Part shown: one piece after another, positions 17,294 to 25,125 of the stretch | How the letters are laid out: each line of letters begins with the position of its first letter | Position numbering within the stretch: the stretch's first letter is position 1 | NCBI RefSeq assembly: GCF_016807805.1 | Contig: NZ_CP063362.1 | Location: 5,436,501 to 5,500,500 of the forward strand | Source: Xanthobacter dioxanivorans | GTDB taxonomy: Bacteria > Pseudomonadota > Alphaproteobacteria > Rhizobiales > Xanthobacteraceae | Direction: 5' to 3' | DNA length: 64,000 nt | Notes under the pieces: generated by a model | Database searches by the model: none | Told to the model about the DNA's origin: nothing | What the model saw: only the letters and a program-made list of their open reading frames with translations | Translations under genes and position numbers: made by a program

Positions 17294-19297
17294 CTACTCC
17301 GCCGGTTCCCGCGCGATGGCTGGGGTCGCGTCGGATACGGCGGGTGCTCCGGGCAGCGGCTCCAGCATCACTCGGGTTTCGCCATAGGCCGCCATCTCGC
17401 CGAAATTGCTCACGATGTCCTCGGTGAGGACATTGGCTCCGCCCCCTCGCTTCATCCACGTGCCGACCGGCATCACCACCATGCCGCGCCCGACCTTGGG
17501 ATCGACGCGAACCTCGACTACGAGTTGGCCCACCGGCGAACGGATGACCGCCTCCTGCTTGTCCGTGATGCCGAATTCCTGCGCTGTCTCTAGCCCGATG
17601 CGCACGAAGGCTCGCGCGGGGTGCTCGCGCTCCAGCATCTGCGAGAGCAGCCAGGTCTTGGCAAAATTGGTTACCAGCACCAGCGGGAAGCCTTCGAGTT
17701 CCCGCGGCTCGTGCTCCAGTCGGCCGATGAACTCGAATTTGCCCGAAGATGTCGGGAAGACGTGGTCAGCGAAAGGCACCTGCGGCGCAATGGGGCAAGG
17801 GACGGGGTGCTCCATCACCTCGTCCACGCTGACGCCGCGGGCCTCCAGTGGGGCAAGGATGCGCCGCAGCCATTCGCGCGGTGTCCCCGCCATGCCCGCG
17901 CCGATGCCGAGCCGGTCGGCAAGCTGCTGGTAGATCCACAGGTCAGAGCGCGCCTCGCCCACCGGCGGGATGGCTGCGTTGACCCCACCGATGATGTTGT
18001 GGCCCCACGACACCAGCACGTCCTCTTCCTCGAGGAAGGTGGTGGTGGGCAGGAAGACGTCGGCATAGTCAGTCGTGTCGGTCAGGAAGGCGTCCACGAC
18101 AACGGTGAATTCGAGCGTGTCGAAGGCCCTGGCGACCAGGTTCGAGTTGGGTGACTGGTTCACTGGATTGCCGCCATTGACGAACATCATCCGCACCGGC
18201 GGATCGCAGGCGTCCAGGAGCGCCCGACCGAGCATCGGCTCGGACAGCGCGCGGTGGTGCGTGGCGAGGCCGAAGCCTTCCACCGCCTTGTCGAAGTGGC
18301 GCTGCTGCACGAAGCCGTGGGTCGCGCCGCCGCCCGGCACGCCCACATATCCGCAGATGGCGGCGAGCGCGTCGACGCAACGGAAGATCTCCGCGCTGTG
18401 CTGGTACTTGTTGAGTCCCCAGCCGAGCAGGATCGATGCCGGCTTCGCCGTGGCGTACTGGACGGCGAGATCGCGCACGGTCGGCTCGTCGAGCCCGCAG
18501 GCGGCGCACAGCTCCGGTAGGCTGCGGCTGCGGATAAGCGCGACAAAGGCCTCGAAGCCGTGGGTGTGGCGGGCGAGAAATTCCCGGTCTTCCAGCCCCT
18601 CGTCGAGGATCACACGCGCCATCGCCATGGCGAGCTCGGCGTCGCGGGCCACCACCGGCTGGACGTGGCCATCGCAGAAGCTCGCCGACTCGCTGCGCAC
18701 CGGATCAACCAGTACAACCTTGCCTCCGGCCGCGCGGACCTCCTTGAGGATCGGCACCACATGGAGGTTCGTAGCCATCGGATTGCGGCCCCACAGCAGG
18801 ACGAGCCGGCTGTTGAGGAGGTCGGATGGGTCATGCCCCGTACGCAGGCCGAAATCCATCGCCTGGCCGGCGCGGGCCGCGCCACTGCATAGCGAGCCGC
18901 GCGTTGTGGTGGCGCCGCCGAGGAGATTCCAGAACCGCCTGTTCAGAAGCTTGGTGGAGCCCCACGACCCGGTGCGCTGATAGTGCAGGATACAGAGCGG
19001 ACCGCTCTCCTTGATGAATCCCGAGATGCGCTCCGCCACGAGATCGAGAGCTTCGTCCCAGGTGATGCGCACCCAGGGGCTTCCGCGCCCATCCTTGCGC
19101 CGAAGCGGATGGATCTGGCGTTCGGGGCTGTAGACGCGTGACGGATATCGGTAGGTCTTGCCGCAAAGATAGCCGCGCGTGAACGCGTGATCGGCATAGC
19201 CGTCCAGTTTGACGACCTTGCCGTCCTCCACATGGGCAACGACGCCGCAGCCATCTGGGCAATCCAGGGTGCACGACGTGTACACGAGCTTCTTCAC
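17294..19297 (-). CDS. molybdopterin (bis-MGD) oxidoreductase, DMSO-reductase family, with N-terminal Fe-S site
   Basis: 667 residues. The N-terminus has the 4Fe-4S cysteines: C9, C13, C17 in SCTLDCPDGCGV and a fourth in GYLCGK. GSLCSGAARAGQ (~residue 135) supplies the probable Cys ligand to Mo or W, and the C-terminal molydopterin-dinucleotide-binding domain contains FPTSSGKFEF. No Tat signal is visible, so it should be cytoplasmic. It is a large subunit without its own Fe-S or membrane subunit; the downstream fdxA and fnr can serve as redox partners. First gene of the operon, divergent from gntR. The substrate is unknown; linkage to hyuAB suggests oxidation or hydroxylation of a heterocycle before ring opening. 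Confidence 0.85.
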   Translation of the reverse strand: MKKLVYTSCTLDCPDGCGVVAHVEDGKVVKLDGYADHAFTRGYLCGKTYRYPSRVYSPERQIHPLRRKDGRGSPWVRITWDEALDLVAERISGFIKESGPLCILHYQRTGSWGSTKLLNRRFWNLLGGATTTRGSLCSGAARAGQAMDFGLRTGHDPSDLLNSRLVLLWGRNPMATNLHVVPILKEVRAAGGKVVLVDPVRSESASFCDGHVQPVVARDAELAMAMARVILDEGLEDREFLARHTHGFEAFVALIRSRSLPELCAACGLDEPTVRDLAVQYATAKPASILLGWGLNKYQHSAEIFRCVDALAAICGYVGVPGGGATHGFVQQRHFDKAVEGFGLATHHRALSEPMLGRALLDACDPPVRMMFVNGGNPVNQSPNSNLVARAFDTLEFTVVVDAFLTDTTDYADVFLPTTTFLEEEDVLVSWGHNIIGGVNAAIPPVGEARSDLWIYQQLADRLGIGAGMAGTPREWLRRILAPLEARGVSVDEVMEHPVPCPIAPQVPFADHVFPTSSGKFEFIGRLEHEPRELEGFPLVLVTNFAKTWLLSQMLEREHPARAFVRIGLETAQEFGITDKQEAVIRSPVGQLVVEVRVDPKVGRGMVVMPVGTWMKRGGGANVLTEDIVSNFGEMAAYGETRVMLEPLPGAPAVSDATPAIAREPAE

Positions 19298-19622
19298 GGG
19301 CCTCTCCGCTGGGGCACGAATGCGGGCCCAGGCCGTTTGGACCGGGCTCCTCCCATATAGAATGACCCAATTCTTGTATCCAGAAATTTATTTAAAGAAT
19401 CCAAAAAAAGAGCAGTCTGCATCCTTTATTGGCAGTCGTGGCGGCAGGAAGCGGCAGCTTAAGGACAGCGGGTCCGAATGCCTGCGCGCTTCGCGTAGGG
19501 TTGGAACGTCATTTTTCAGCGACCTTGATCTGGCGGCACGAAATTCGCTAAGAGCGCGGGCGCGGCCTGTGCGGATCCCGCCGTTGGGTGTTGCGTCCGC
19601 AGGACCGGGGAAGGGGTGCAAC
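19298..19622. other. divergent promoter region between the molybdoenzyme and gntR
   Basis: 325 bp. The stretch 19365-19435 is clearly AT-rich against its surroundings and should hold the promoters and the GntR operator. TTGTATCCAGAAATTT near 19374 resembles half of a TTGTATACAA-type FCD-regulator site, but no clean palindrome is present. Confidence 0.4.
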
Positions 19623-20336
19623 ATGTCGACCGCCGGCTCGGCAAAGCTGATCGACGAGATTGTCGAGAGAATTCGCGCCAAGATCATCTCCGGCGAGTTT
19701 GCGCCTGGCGACCGTCTCAAGCAGGAAGTGCTCGCCGAGGAGTTCTCCGTCAGCCGCACGCCGATCCGCGAGGCGTTGTCCCGGCTCGAGGCTCAGGGCA
19801 TCATCGTGCAGGAGCAGCGCCGCAGCGCTGTGGTCTCCAAGCCCTCCTCCCGCGACATCGGCGAGATGTACCAGATCCGTGCCGAGCTCGAAGGTCTCGC
19901 GGCGCAACTTGCCGCGCGCTGGATCACCGACGACGAACTCGGCGAGCTACGCAGAGCGCACGACAAGTTCGTCAGCGCGGTGACCGCGCTCGGCGACGGC
20001 AGGCGGGCCAAGACCGGCGTCGACCGGGACCTGCGCGAGCAACTCGCGGCTTCCTGGATCGAGACCAATGCGGAGTTCCACTCCACCATAGCGCGCGCAT
20101 CCAAGAATCGGAACCTGGAACGGATGCTTCGCGAGATCCGCTCCGGCTACACCCGCGGAATCATGTCGAGTTCGGCTGGCGGGATGGACCGCTTTCGGAT
20201 GGAAGCGAACATCCGCCACCACGAGGCCATCCTCTCTGCCATGGAACGGCGAGACCCAATCCGCTCTCGCAAGATGATGGTCGAGCACATCCTCGAGTCT
20301 GGCCAGTTCATCGCCGCCTGGTTCGAAAGCTCTTGA
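19623..20336 (+). CDS. GntR-family transcriptional regulator, FadR/FCD subfamily
   Basis: 237 residues from the ATG at 19623, with GGAAGGGG ten bases upstream. The N-terminal winged helix (~12-75) has the GntR signature LAEEFSVSRTPIREALSRLEAQG. The C-terminal all-helical FCD ligand domain (~85-225) includes MYQIRAELEGLAAQLAA, EFHSTIARAS and IRHHEAILSAM. The metal-binding Asp/His residues of FCD proteins appear as N-x3-H (NAEFH) and HH. It is divergent from the catabolic operon and probably represses it until a pathway metabolite binds. Confidence 0.9.
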   Translation: MSTAGSAKLIDEIVERIRAKIISGEFAPGDRLKQEVLAEEFSVSRTPIREALSRLEAQGIIVQEQRRSAVVSKPSSRDIGEMYQIRAELEGLAAQLAARWITDDELGELRRAHDKFVSAVTALGDGRRAKTGVDRDLREQLAASWIETNAEFHSTIARASKNRNLERMLREIRSGYTRGIMSSSAGGMDRFRMEANIRHHEAILSAMERRDPIRSRKMMVEHILESGQFIAAWFESS

Positions 20337-20568
20337 TACCGGTGCGGGCGTGTCGGCTCGCCGGGGCGGATAGCGCGCGATTGTCCCGCTTCCCCGCGCC
20401 GGAGGCACTCTCAATACAGTGCGGCGCGATAGGCGAAGGTTTTCGTTGAATGTCGAGCGGAGTTCGTGCCTGACCGGCGTTGCCTTTGTCGAGCGCCCAT
20501 CTACGCTCGCGAAGCTCTCCCTCTGCATTTTGCTCTGAAGAGCATGCCGTCGGCCCGAATGAGCGCGT

Positions 20569-20685
20569 TTACCTGTGACGTGCCTTGAGCAGCGCAACAG
20601 CCGTCAGGGCGAACATGAGCCCGATCAGCTGCAGATCCTGCATCAGCGGGTTCGGCGACACGTCAGGATGCACGATCCCAATCAC
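20569..20685 (-). CDS. possible tiny membrane protein (38 residues)
   Basis: A GTG at 20685 overlaps the TGA of the XRE fragment (GTGA). The product starts VIGIVHPDVSPNPLMQD, then has one hydrophobic helix (LIGLMFALTAVALL) and a KARHR end, typical of a single-pass small protein. No Shine-Dalgarno sequence is independent of the upstream gene. It may be a passenger of the decayed integrase/regulator region. Confidence 0.35.
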   Translation of the reverse strand: MIGIVHPDVSPNPLMQDLQLIGLMFALTAVALLKARHR

Positions 20686-20786
20686 AGCTGCTTCCTCAGC
20701 CTCACCCCCGGCCCCTCGCCGTTCTCTGCCACGAAGATCACGCCGGCGGCTTCCAGGGCGGCGCGCATCTTTTCCACGCTGCTCAT
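20682..20786 (-). pseudogene. C-terminal fragment of a small XRE-type DNA-binding protein
   Basis: 34 residues (SSVEKMRAALEAAGVIFVAE, then a GPGVRLRKQ end). The pattern MRxALExAGVxF-x4-GxGPGVRLR is the standard tail of short phage/island HTH-XRE regulators. The HTH itself is missing, and the start overlaps the end of the truncated integrase, so a deletion joined the two genes here. Confidence 0.55.
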
Positions 20787-21379
20787 TCTCGCATCTTGAC
20801 CCGCCTCGAAGCGATTGGATCATTCTCGGCACGCGTCGTGGCAATAGCGTATCGGAAGACACCTCCGATCGTCGCGCGCAGGCGCTTTGCTGTCTCGTGG
20901 CTTCCTCGTTCATCGACCGCCTTGAGGACCCTCAGCACCTCTGCCGCGGTGATGTCGGCGATGGGTCGCTGTCCGAGGTCGGGACGCGCGATGCTAAGCA
21001 ACCATGTCACCTTGGCGATCGTCCGGACCGCTTTGCGCTCGCGCCCCATCTTGTCGATGAGCTCGTCGGCGATGACGCCGAAGGTGTTTGCCGTTGCGAC
21101 CTTCCGGGCGGCTCGATCGACCTTGGCCTTCTCGCTCGGGTCGACACCCGCCGCCAAGGTGGCCTTGGCCGCATCGCGCGCCTTTCGAGCGTCCGCCAGA
21201 CCCACGGCGGGATAGGCACCTAGGGCCAGCTGCTTTTGCTTGCCATCGAACCGGTAAGCGAGCCGCCAGAGCTTCCCGCCCGTCGGCGTGACCAACAGCT
21301 GAAGGCCGCCGCCATCCGACAGTTTCACAGGCTTTGACTGGGGCTTTGCAGCACGGACAGCAACGTCCGACAGAGGCAT
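20783..21379 (-). pseudogene. int: truncated tyrosine recombinase (P4-type integrase), catalytic domain missing
   Basis: 198 residues from the ATG at 21379, against ~400 in the family. Present are the N-terminal arm-binding domain of the DUF4102 type (KLSDGGGLQLLVTPTGGKLWRLAYRF, LALGAYPAVGLADARKARD) and the core-binding helical domain to FRYAIATTRAENDP. The R-H-R-Y catalytic domain is absent; the frame ends and meets the XRE fragment. It lies 150 bp from the 3' end of tRNA-Thr and reads away from it, the usual place for an island integrase. Confidence 0.8.
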
Positions 21380-21381
21380 CG

Positions 21382-21436
21382 TGTTGGCATGATTGTTGGC
21401 ACTCGCCGACGCCAACAAATTTGAGCGATGCCAACA
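21382..21436. promoter_or_regulatory. nested inverted repeats upstream of the integrase (arm/autoregulatory sites)
   Basis: TGTTGGCAT (21382-21390) pairs with ATGCCAACA (21428-21436), and an inner TGTTGGC pairs with GCCAACA (21411-21417). The same 9-mer occurs twice at 6612-6632 near the other island end. Probably bound by the integrase itself. Confidence 0.5.
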
Positions 21437-21528
21437 GACGGCTATCGACGCCCTGCGACGCTTAGGGCGGATCACTGATTGATTTTGTTTTATTTTTCGA
21501 CGTCTATCGACGCCAGCAAATGGGCAAA

Positions 21529-21604
21529 TGGTGCCGCGGAGAGGATTCGAACCTCCGACCCACGCATTACGAATGCGTTGCTCTACCAGCTGAGCTACCG
21601 CGGC
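21529..21604 (-). tRNA. tRNA-Thr (anticodon CGU)
   Basis: A 76-nt cloverleaf with CCA encoded. Acceptor GCCGCGG pairs with CCGCGGC, anticodon arm ACGCA-TTCGTAA-TGCGT (anticodon CGT), T-arm with TTCGAAT. It is the attachment site of the island to its left: its 3' part is repeated at 6542-6556. Confidence 0.97.
21536..21550 (+). other. putative attL inside tRNA-Thr
   Basis: 15 bp identical to 6542-6556, covering the T-stem/loop and part of the acceptor stem. Insertion at this position keeps the tRNA intact. Confidence 0.6.
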
Positions 21605-21923
21605 ACGGGGTCACTCTTTACGGGGAGGGGCGGCGCATTTCAAGGGGCGCTTGCCCCCCGGCGGCTTGGCCTGTGCATGACGAACGGGCCGAGAGCCGGC
21701 ATGACGGGTCCCGCCCCAGGCCTCCACGTGCGGTGGCGGCGTGCCGGGCGACGGTGCCGGACCCGTTCGGGCCGCCCGCCGCGGCGGCCGGAGCGCGATG
21801 CCCCCGGCGCGCCTGTCGTTCCTGAATTCCTGGGCCGTCGCCGCCCGCCGAGCCGGCCTGGGCGGCGTATCCGGCCCCAGGGCACTTTCCCGTTTCACGA
21901 AATCGGCGAAGCGCCCCTGTGTC
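21605..21923. other. GC-rich intergenic stretch, no feature seen
   Basis: About 320 bp between the tRNA 5' side and the tandem repeat. No open frame has family resemblance. It should contain the tRNA-Thr promoter, which reads leftwards from here. Confidence 0.3.
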
Positions 21924-22041
21924 TTTGCGTGATCACGTTTTCTTCACGCGAACCGGTGTCCACTTCGCTCGAAAACGCCCTGGTTTGCGTGATCGCGTTT
22001 TCTTCACGCGAACCGGTGTCCACTTCGCTCGAAAACGCCCT
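21924..22041. repeat. tandem pair of a 58-bp interspersed repeat (60-bp period)
   Basis: Copies at 21924-21981 and 21984-22041 differ at one base. Read on the minus strand each contains GGGCGTTTTCGAGCGAAGTG followed by a GACACCGGTTCGCGTGAAGAAAACG core. From memory this is a repeat type common in Hyphomicrobiales genomes. The second copy abuts and shares bases with the stop codon of the DUF4332 gene, so it forms that gene's 3' end. Confidence 0.7.
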
Positions 22042-22447
22042 AATAGGTGAGAACCGCGGGCAGTTCCTTCGCCTGGGCCACCCACTTTTCCACCATGCTC
22101 AGGGTGGGAAGCGCGCGCACCAGCTTCTTCTTCTCGTTCACCTCGGTCATCGCCTTGAGCAGGTTTACCGGAACGCGGGTCTTCAGCTCCTTGACGGTGT
22201 CGACGCCGGCGGCCTCCAGCAGCTCGGAATATTCCTCGCCGATTCCCTTGATGCGCATCAGGTCGGCCATGTTGGCCCATTTCAGGATGCGGACCTCCTC
22301 GAGGCCGGTCGCGGCGGCAAGCTCCTTGCGCCCCTTCGGCGACTTCGCCGCCTCCAGCAGCGCGTCGGTCGTGTTGAGCCCGTGCGCCTTCAGCTTCTCG
22401 GCGTAGACCGGGCCGATCCCCTCGATGTCGATGATGGGATAGGACAT
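22040..22447 (-). CDS. DUF4332 domain protein (helix-hairpin-helix-like)
   Basis: 135 residues from the ATG at 22447, preceded by GGGGGGAG. It has two copies of a helix-hairpin-helix-like pattern: IDIEGIGPVYAEKLKAHGLNT near the start and MRIKGIGEEYSELLEAAGV in the middle. This is the DUF4332 layout. HhH motifs usually contact DNA or another protein; the role of this family is not established. Apparently monocistronic. Its stop codon lies in the tandem repeat. Confidence 0.8.
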   Translation of the reverse strand: MSYPIIDIEGIGPVYAEKLKAHGLNTTDALLEAAKSPKGRKELAAATGLEEVRILKWANMADLMRIKGIGEEYSELLEAAGVDTVKELKTRVPVNLLKAMTEVNEKKKLVRALPTLSMVEKWVAQAKELPAVLTY

Positions 22448-22540
22448 GGCTCTCCCCCCTCTTGTCGGGCCGGCTCGCAGCCGGTCGCGAACATCACGAC
22501 ACAACCACCCGCCATGTCAAACCGGGCGACGGCGCGGCGC

Positions 22541-22921
22541 TCACACCACCTGCCGGAGCCCGGGGATGGCGCGCACGAGCGCGTCCACCGGCTCGGGCCC
22601 GACGGTGTCGCGCGCGTAATCCACCGTCTCGCGCACGGTCTGCTGCACCTGCGGCATGGTGAGGCCCAGGGCCATCATCCGGTCGGCGACGCCCATCAGC
22701 CGCGCCATGCCGCCGAAATGGCGCTCGGACGGGGTGGTGGCCTTCGCCTCCGGCACCTCGGCGGCAAGGCCCTGCGCCCAGGGATGCGCCGCGAACAGCG
22801 GTGCCATGGCCTCGGGCGGCGCTTCCCGCGCCAGGAACTGGATGACGATGGCGACGAGCTCCCGCGCGGTCCGCTGGTCCACGCCGAGCCGCTCGCCCAG
22901 CCGTGCGATCAGTTCGTCCAT
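22541..22921 (-). CDS. small helical protein, DUF2267/DUF2780-like, function unknown
   Basis: About 126 residues from the ATG at 22921 (MDELIARLGERLGVD). It is predicted mostly helical, with ELVAIVIQFLAREAPPEAMAPLF, a GGMARLMGVADRMMALG glycine-containing hairpin, and a tail ending IPGLRQVV. The layout resembles small DUF2267 or DUF2780 proteins, but I am not certain of the family. No signal peptide or membrane helix. Divergent from the HerA-like ATPase gene. Confidence 0.55.
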   Translation of the reverse strand: MDELIARLGERLGVDQRTARELVAIVIQFLAREAPPEAMAPLFAAHPWAQGLAAEVPEAKATTPSERHFGGMARLMGVADRMMALGLTMPQVQQTVRETVDYARDTVGPEPVDALVRAIPGLRQVV

Positions 22922-23231
22922 CTCGCCCCTCTCAACGTCGCTCACCCTCGGCCGCGAGGACCTTCCCCCAGGCGAGGCCCCTCCCCGAGGACGGTGTCCC
23001 AGGGCCTCCCCCACGGGACGGAGCCCGGGGCGAGGGGCGGAACATTGCCGGTGGCGGCGCCCATAGGCAAGGGGCAGCCCCACGGGCGCCACAGGCTGGG
23101 GATGGAGGCGCCGCCCTCGCGCCGGCCGGCGCAATTTGCTTGCCCCCTCGCCCGGAAGGCTGCGAAAACTCCGCCTCGACGACTTCGAACGCGCCCGCCG
23201 ATTCGCGCCGGGCCGCTGCGAGGATGCTGCC
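22922..23231. other. divergent intergenic region, very GC-rich
   Basis: 310 bp between the small helical protein and the HerA-like ATPase. It is rich in C and G runs (CCTCCCCC, GGGGCGAGGGGCGG); no clear promoter or palindrome was recognised. Confidence 0.3.
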
Positions 23232-24911
23232 ATGGCCCGCCCCCCTTCGACGCGATCCTCCCCCACCGGCCCCGCCGCCGGAAGCGGCCCGTGGGGCGCG
23301 CCGAAAACCGCTCCTGCCTCCGCCGCCCCGACCGGCGCCGCGAACAATCCCGACACCGAAGGGCGCATCCTGGTGGGGCGCTGCGAGCTCGGAAAGCGCG
23401 AGGCGGCCGCGGCCGGCACCGGCACGCGGGACGCCTACCTGTCGCTGCGCCTCGCCAACCGCCACGGCCTCGTCACCGGCGCCACCGGCACCGGCAAGAC
23501 GGTCACGCTGCAGGTGCTGGCGGAGGGCTTCTCGCGCGCCGGCGTCCCGGTCTTCGCCGCCGACATCAAGGGCGACCTTTCCGGCATCGCCGCGCAGGGC
23601 GAGCCGAAGGACTTCCTCGTCGCGCGGGCGAAGGAGGTGGGCATCACCTACGCTCCCGACAGCTTCCCGGTGATCTTCTGGGACCTGTTCGGCGAGCAGG
23701 GCCATCCGGTGCGCGCCACCGTCACCGAGCTCGGCCCGCTGCTGCTGGCCCGGCTCATGGGGCTCAACGACACGCAGGAAGGCGTGCTCAACATCGTCTT
23801 CCGCCTCGCCGACGAGCAGAAGCTGCCGCTGCTCGACCTCAAGGACCTCCGGGCGCTGCTGACCTTCGTGGCGGAGAATGCCGCCACCCTCACCACCAAG
23901 TATGGCAACGTCTCCAGCCAGACGGTGGGCGCCATCCAGAGGCAGCTGCTGGTGCTGGAAAACCAGGGCGCCGACAAGTTTTTCGGCGAGCCGGCGCTGC
24001 AGATCGCCGACCTGATGCGCGTGGACCGCTCCGGCTACGGCACCATCTCCATCCTCGCCGCCGACAAGCTCATGGGGTCGCCGCGCCTCTATGGCTGCTT
24101 CCTGCTATGGCTTTTGTCCGAGCTGTTCGAGGAACTGCCGGAGGTCGGCGATCCGGACAAGCCGAGGCTGGTGTTCTTCTTCGACGAGGCCCACCTCCTG
24201 TTCGACGAAGCGCCCAAGGCGCTGCTCGACAAGGTGGAGCAGGTGGTGCGCCTGGTCCGATCCAAGGGCGTGGGGGTCTATTTCGTCACCCAGAACCCCC
24301 TCGACGTGCCGGAAAGCGTGCTGGCCCAGCTCGGCAACCGGGTGCAGCACGCCCTGCGCGCCTTCACCCCGCGCGACCAGAAGGCGGTGCGGGCGGCGGC
24401 GGAGACCTTCCGTCCCAATCCCGATCTCGACACGGCCCAGGTCATCATGGAGCTGGGCAAGGGCGAGGCGCTGGTCTCCATGCTGGAGGGCGCCGGCGTT
24501 CCGACCATGGTGGAGCGCACGCTGATCCGCCCGCCTTCGGCCCGCGTCGGCCCCCTGAGCCCGGCGGAGCGCGCGGCGGTGATGGCGCAGAGCCCGGTGG
24601 CGCACCTCTACGACACACCGGTGGACCGCGAATCGGCCTTCGAGATGCTGCAGAAGCGAATCGAGGAAAAGGCCGCGCCGCAGGAGGCCTCCACCTCCTC
24701 CGGCGGCGGCGGCTTCCTGGGGGACGTGCTCGACGGCGTCTTCGGCACCGGAGGCGCGGATCCGGCCACCGGCAAGGGCCGCGCCGGCGGCCCCCGGCCG
24801 GCCAGCCGCATGTCCACCACGGAAGTGGTGGTGCGCCAGGTGGCGCGCACTGCGGCGACTGAATTCACCAAGGTCATCCTGCGCGGCATCCTGGGCAGCG
24901 TGCGCCGCTGA
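23232..24911 (+). CDS. HerA-like P-loop ATPase (DUF853 family)
   Basis: 559 residues from the ATG at 23232; upstream open sequence lacks homology. Residues 1-40 are a low-complexity Pro/Ala leader. Walker A is GATGTGKT (83-90). Walker B is RLVFFFDEAHLLF, followed by a sensor-type TQNPLDVPESVLAQLGNRVQHALRA. The C-terminal quarter has a Gly-rich linker and a basic end. DUF853 proteins belong to the HerA/FtsK superfamily of hexameric DNA-pumping ATPases, but the biological role is not known. No NurA-like nuclease gene is adjacent. Confidence 0.88.
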   Translation: MARPPSTRSSPTGPAAGSGPWGAPKTAPASAAPTGAANNPDTEGRILVGRCELGKREAAAAGTGTRDAYLSLRLANRHGLVTGATGTGKTVTLQVLAEGFSRAGVPVFAADIKGDLSGIAAQGEPKDFLVARAKEVGITYAPDSFPVIFWDLFGEQGHPVRATVTELGPLLLARLMGLNDTQEGVLNIVFRLADEQKLPLLDLKDLRALLTFVAENAATLTTKYGNVSSQTVGAIQRQLLVLENQGADKFFGEPALQIADLMRVDRSGYGTISILAADKLMGSPRLYGCFLLWLLSELFEELPEVGDPDKPRLVFFFDEAHLLFDEAPKALLDKVEQVVRLVRSKGVGVYFVTQNPLDVPESVLAQLGNRVQHALRAFTPRDQKAVRAAAETFRPNPDLDTAQVIMELGKGEALVSMLEGAGVPTMVERTLIRPPSARVGPLSPAERAAVMAQSPVAHLYDTPVDRESAFEMLQKRIEEKAAPQEASTSSGGGGFLGDVLDGVFGTGGADPATGKGRAGGPRPASRMSTTEVVVRQVARTAATEFTKVILRGILGSVRR

Positions 24912-25125
24912 GACCCCCTCCACGCGGGTCGTGACGGACTTCCGCTGCGGCATAGACCAAATGGCTGGCCAGCTTCCTGTTGCTTCGGAGCGGCCGGGGC
25001 GGTACTTTTGCTGCCGCCGACCAGGATTGCGGGGTCCTTCGGCAGAGATGCTCAACGCGCGCGACCGGCAGTGTTCAACCTTTGGGTGGATGGTCCGGTG
25101 GGCGTGCCACGAACTGGAGCGCCTC

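Larger units (their letters stand above)
6542..21550. mobile_element. ~15-kb genomic island integrated at tRNA-Thr(CGT)
   Basis: The boundaries are the 15-bp direct repeats at 6542-6556 and 21536-21550. The integrase remnant (20783-21379) lies next to the tRNA and reads away from it, as in P4-type islands. ATGCCAACA repeats, probably integrase arm sites, occur near both ends (6612-6632 and 21382-21436). Cargo: liv-type importer, fnr, fdxA, hyuB, hyuA, a molybdoenzyme and gntR. The integrase lacks its catalytic domain, so the island is now fixed unless helped by another recombinase. Confidence 0.65.

Noticed and set aside
21924..22041. A minimal CRISPR-like repeat pair
   Set aside because: Only two adjacent copies with no spacer-sized unique sequence between them and no cas genes; it is a tandem interspersed repeat.
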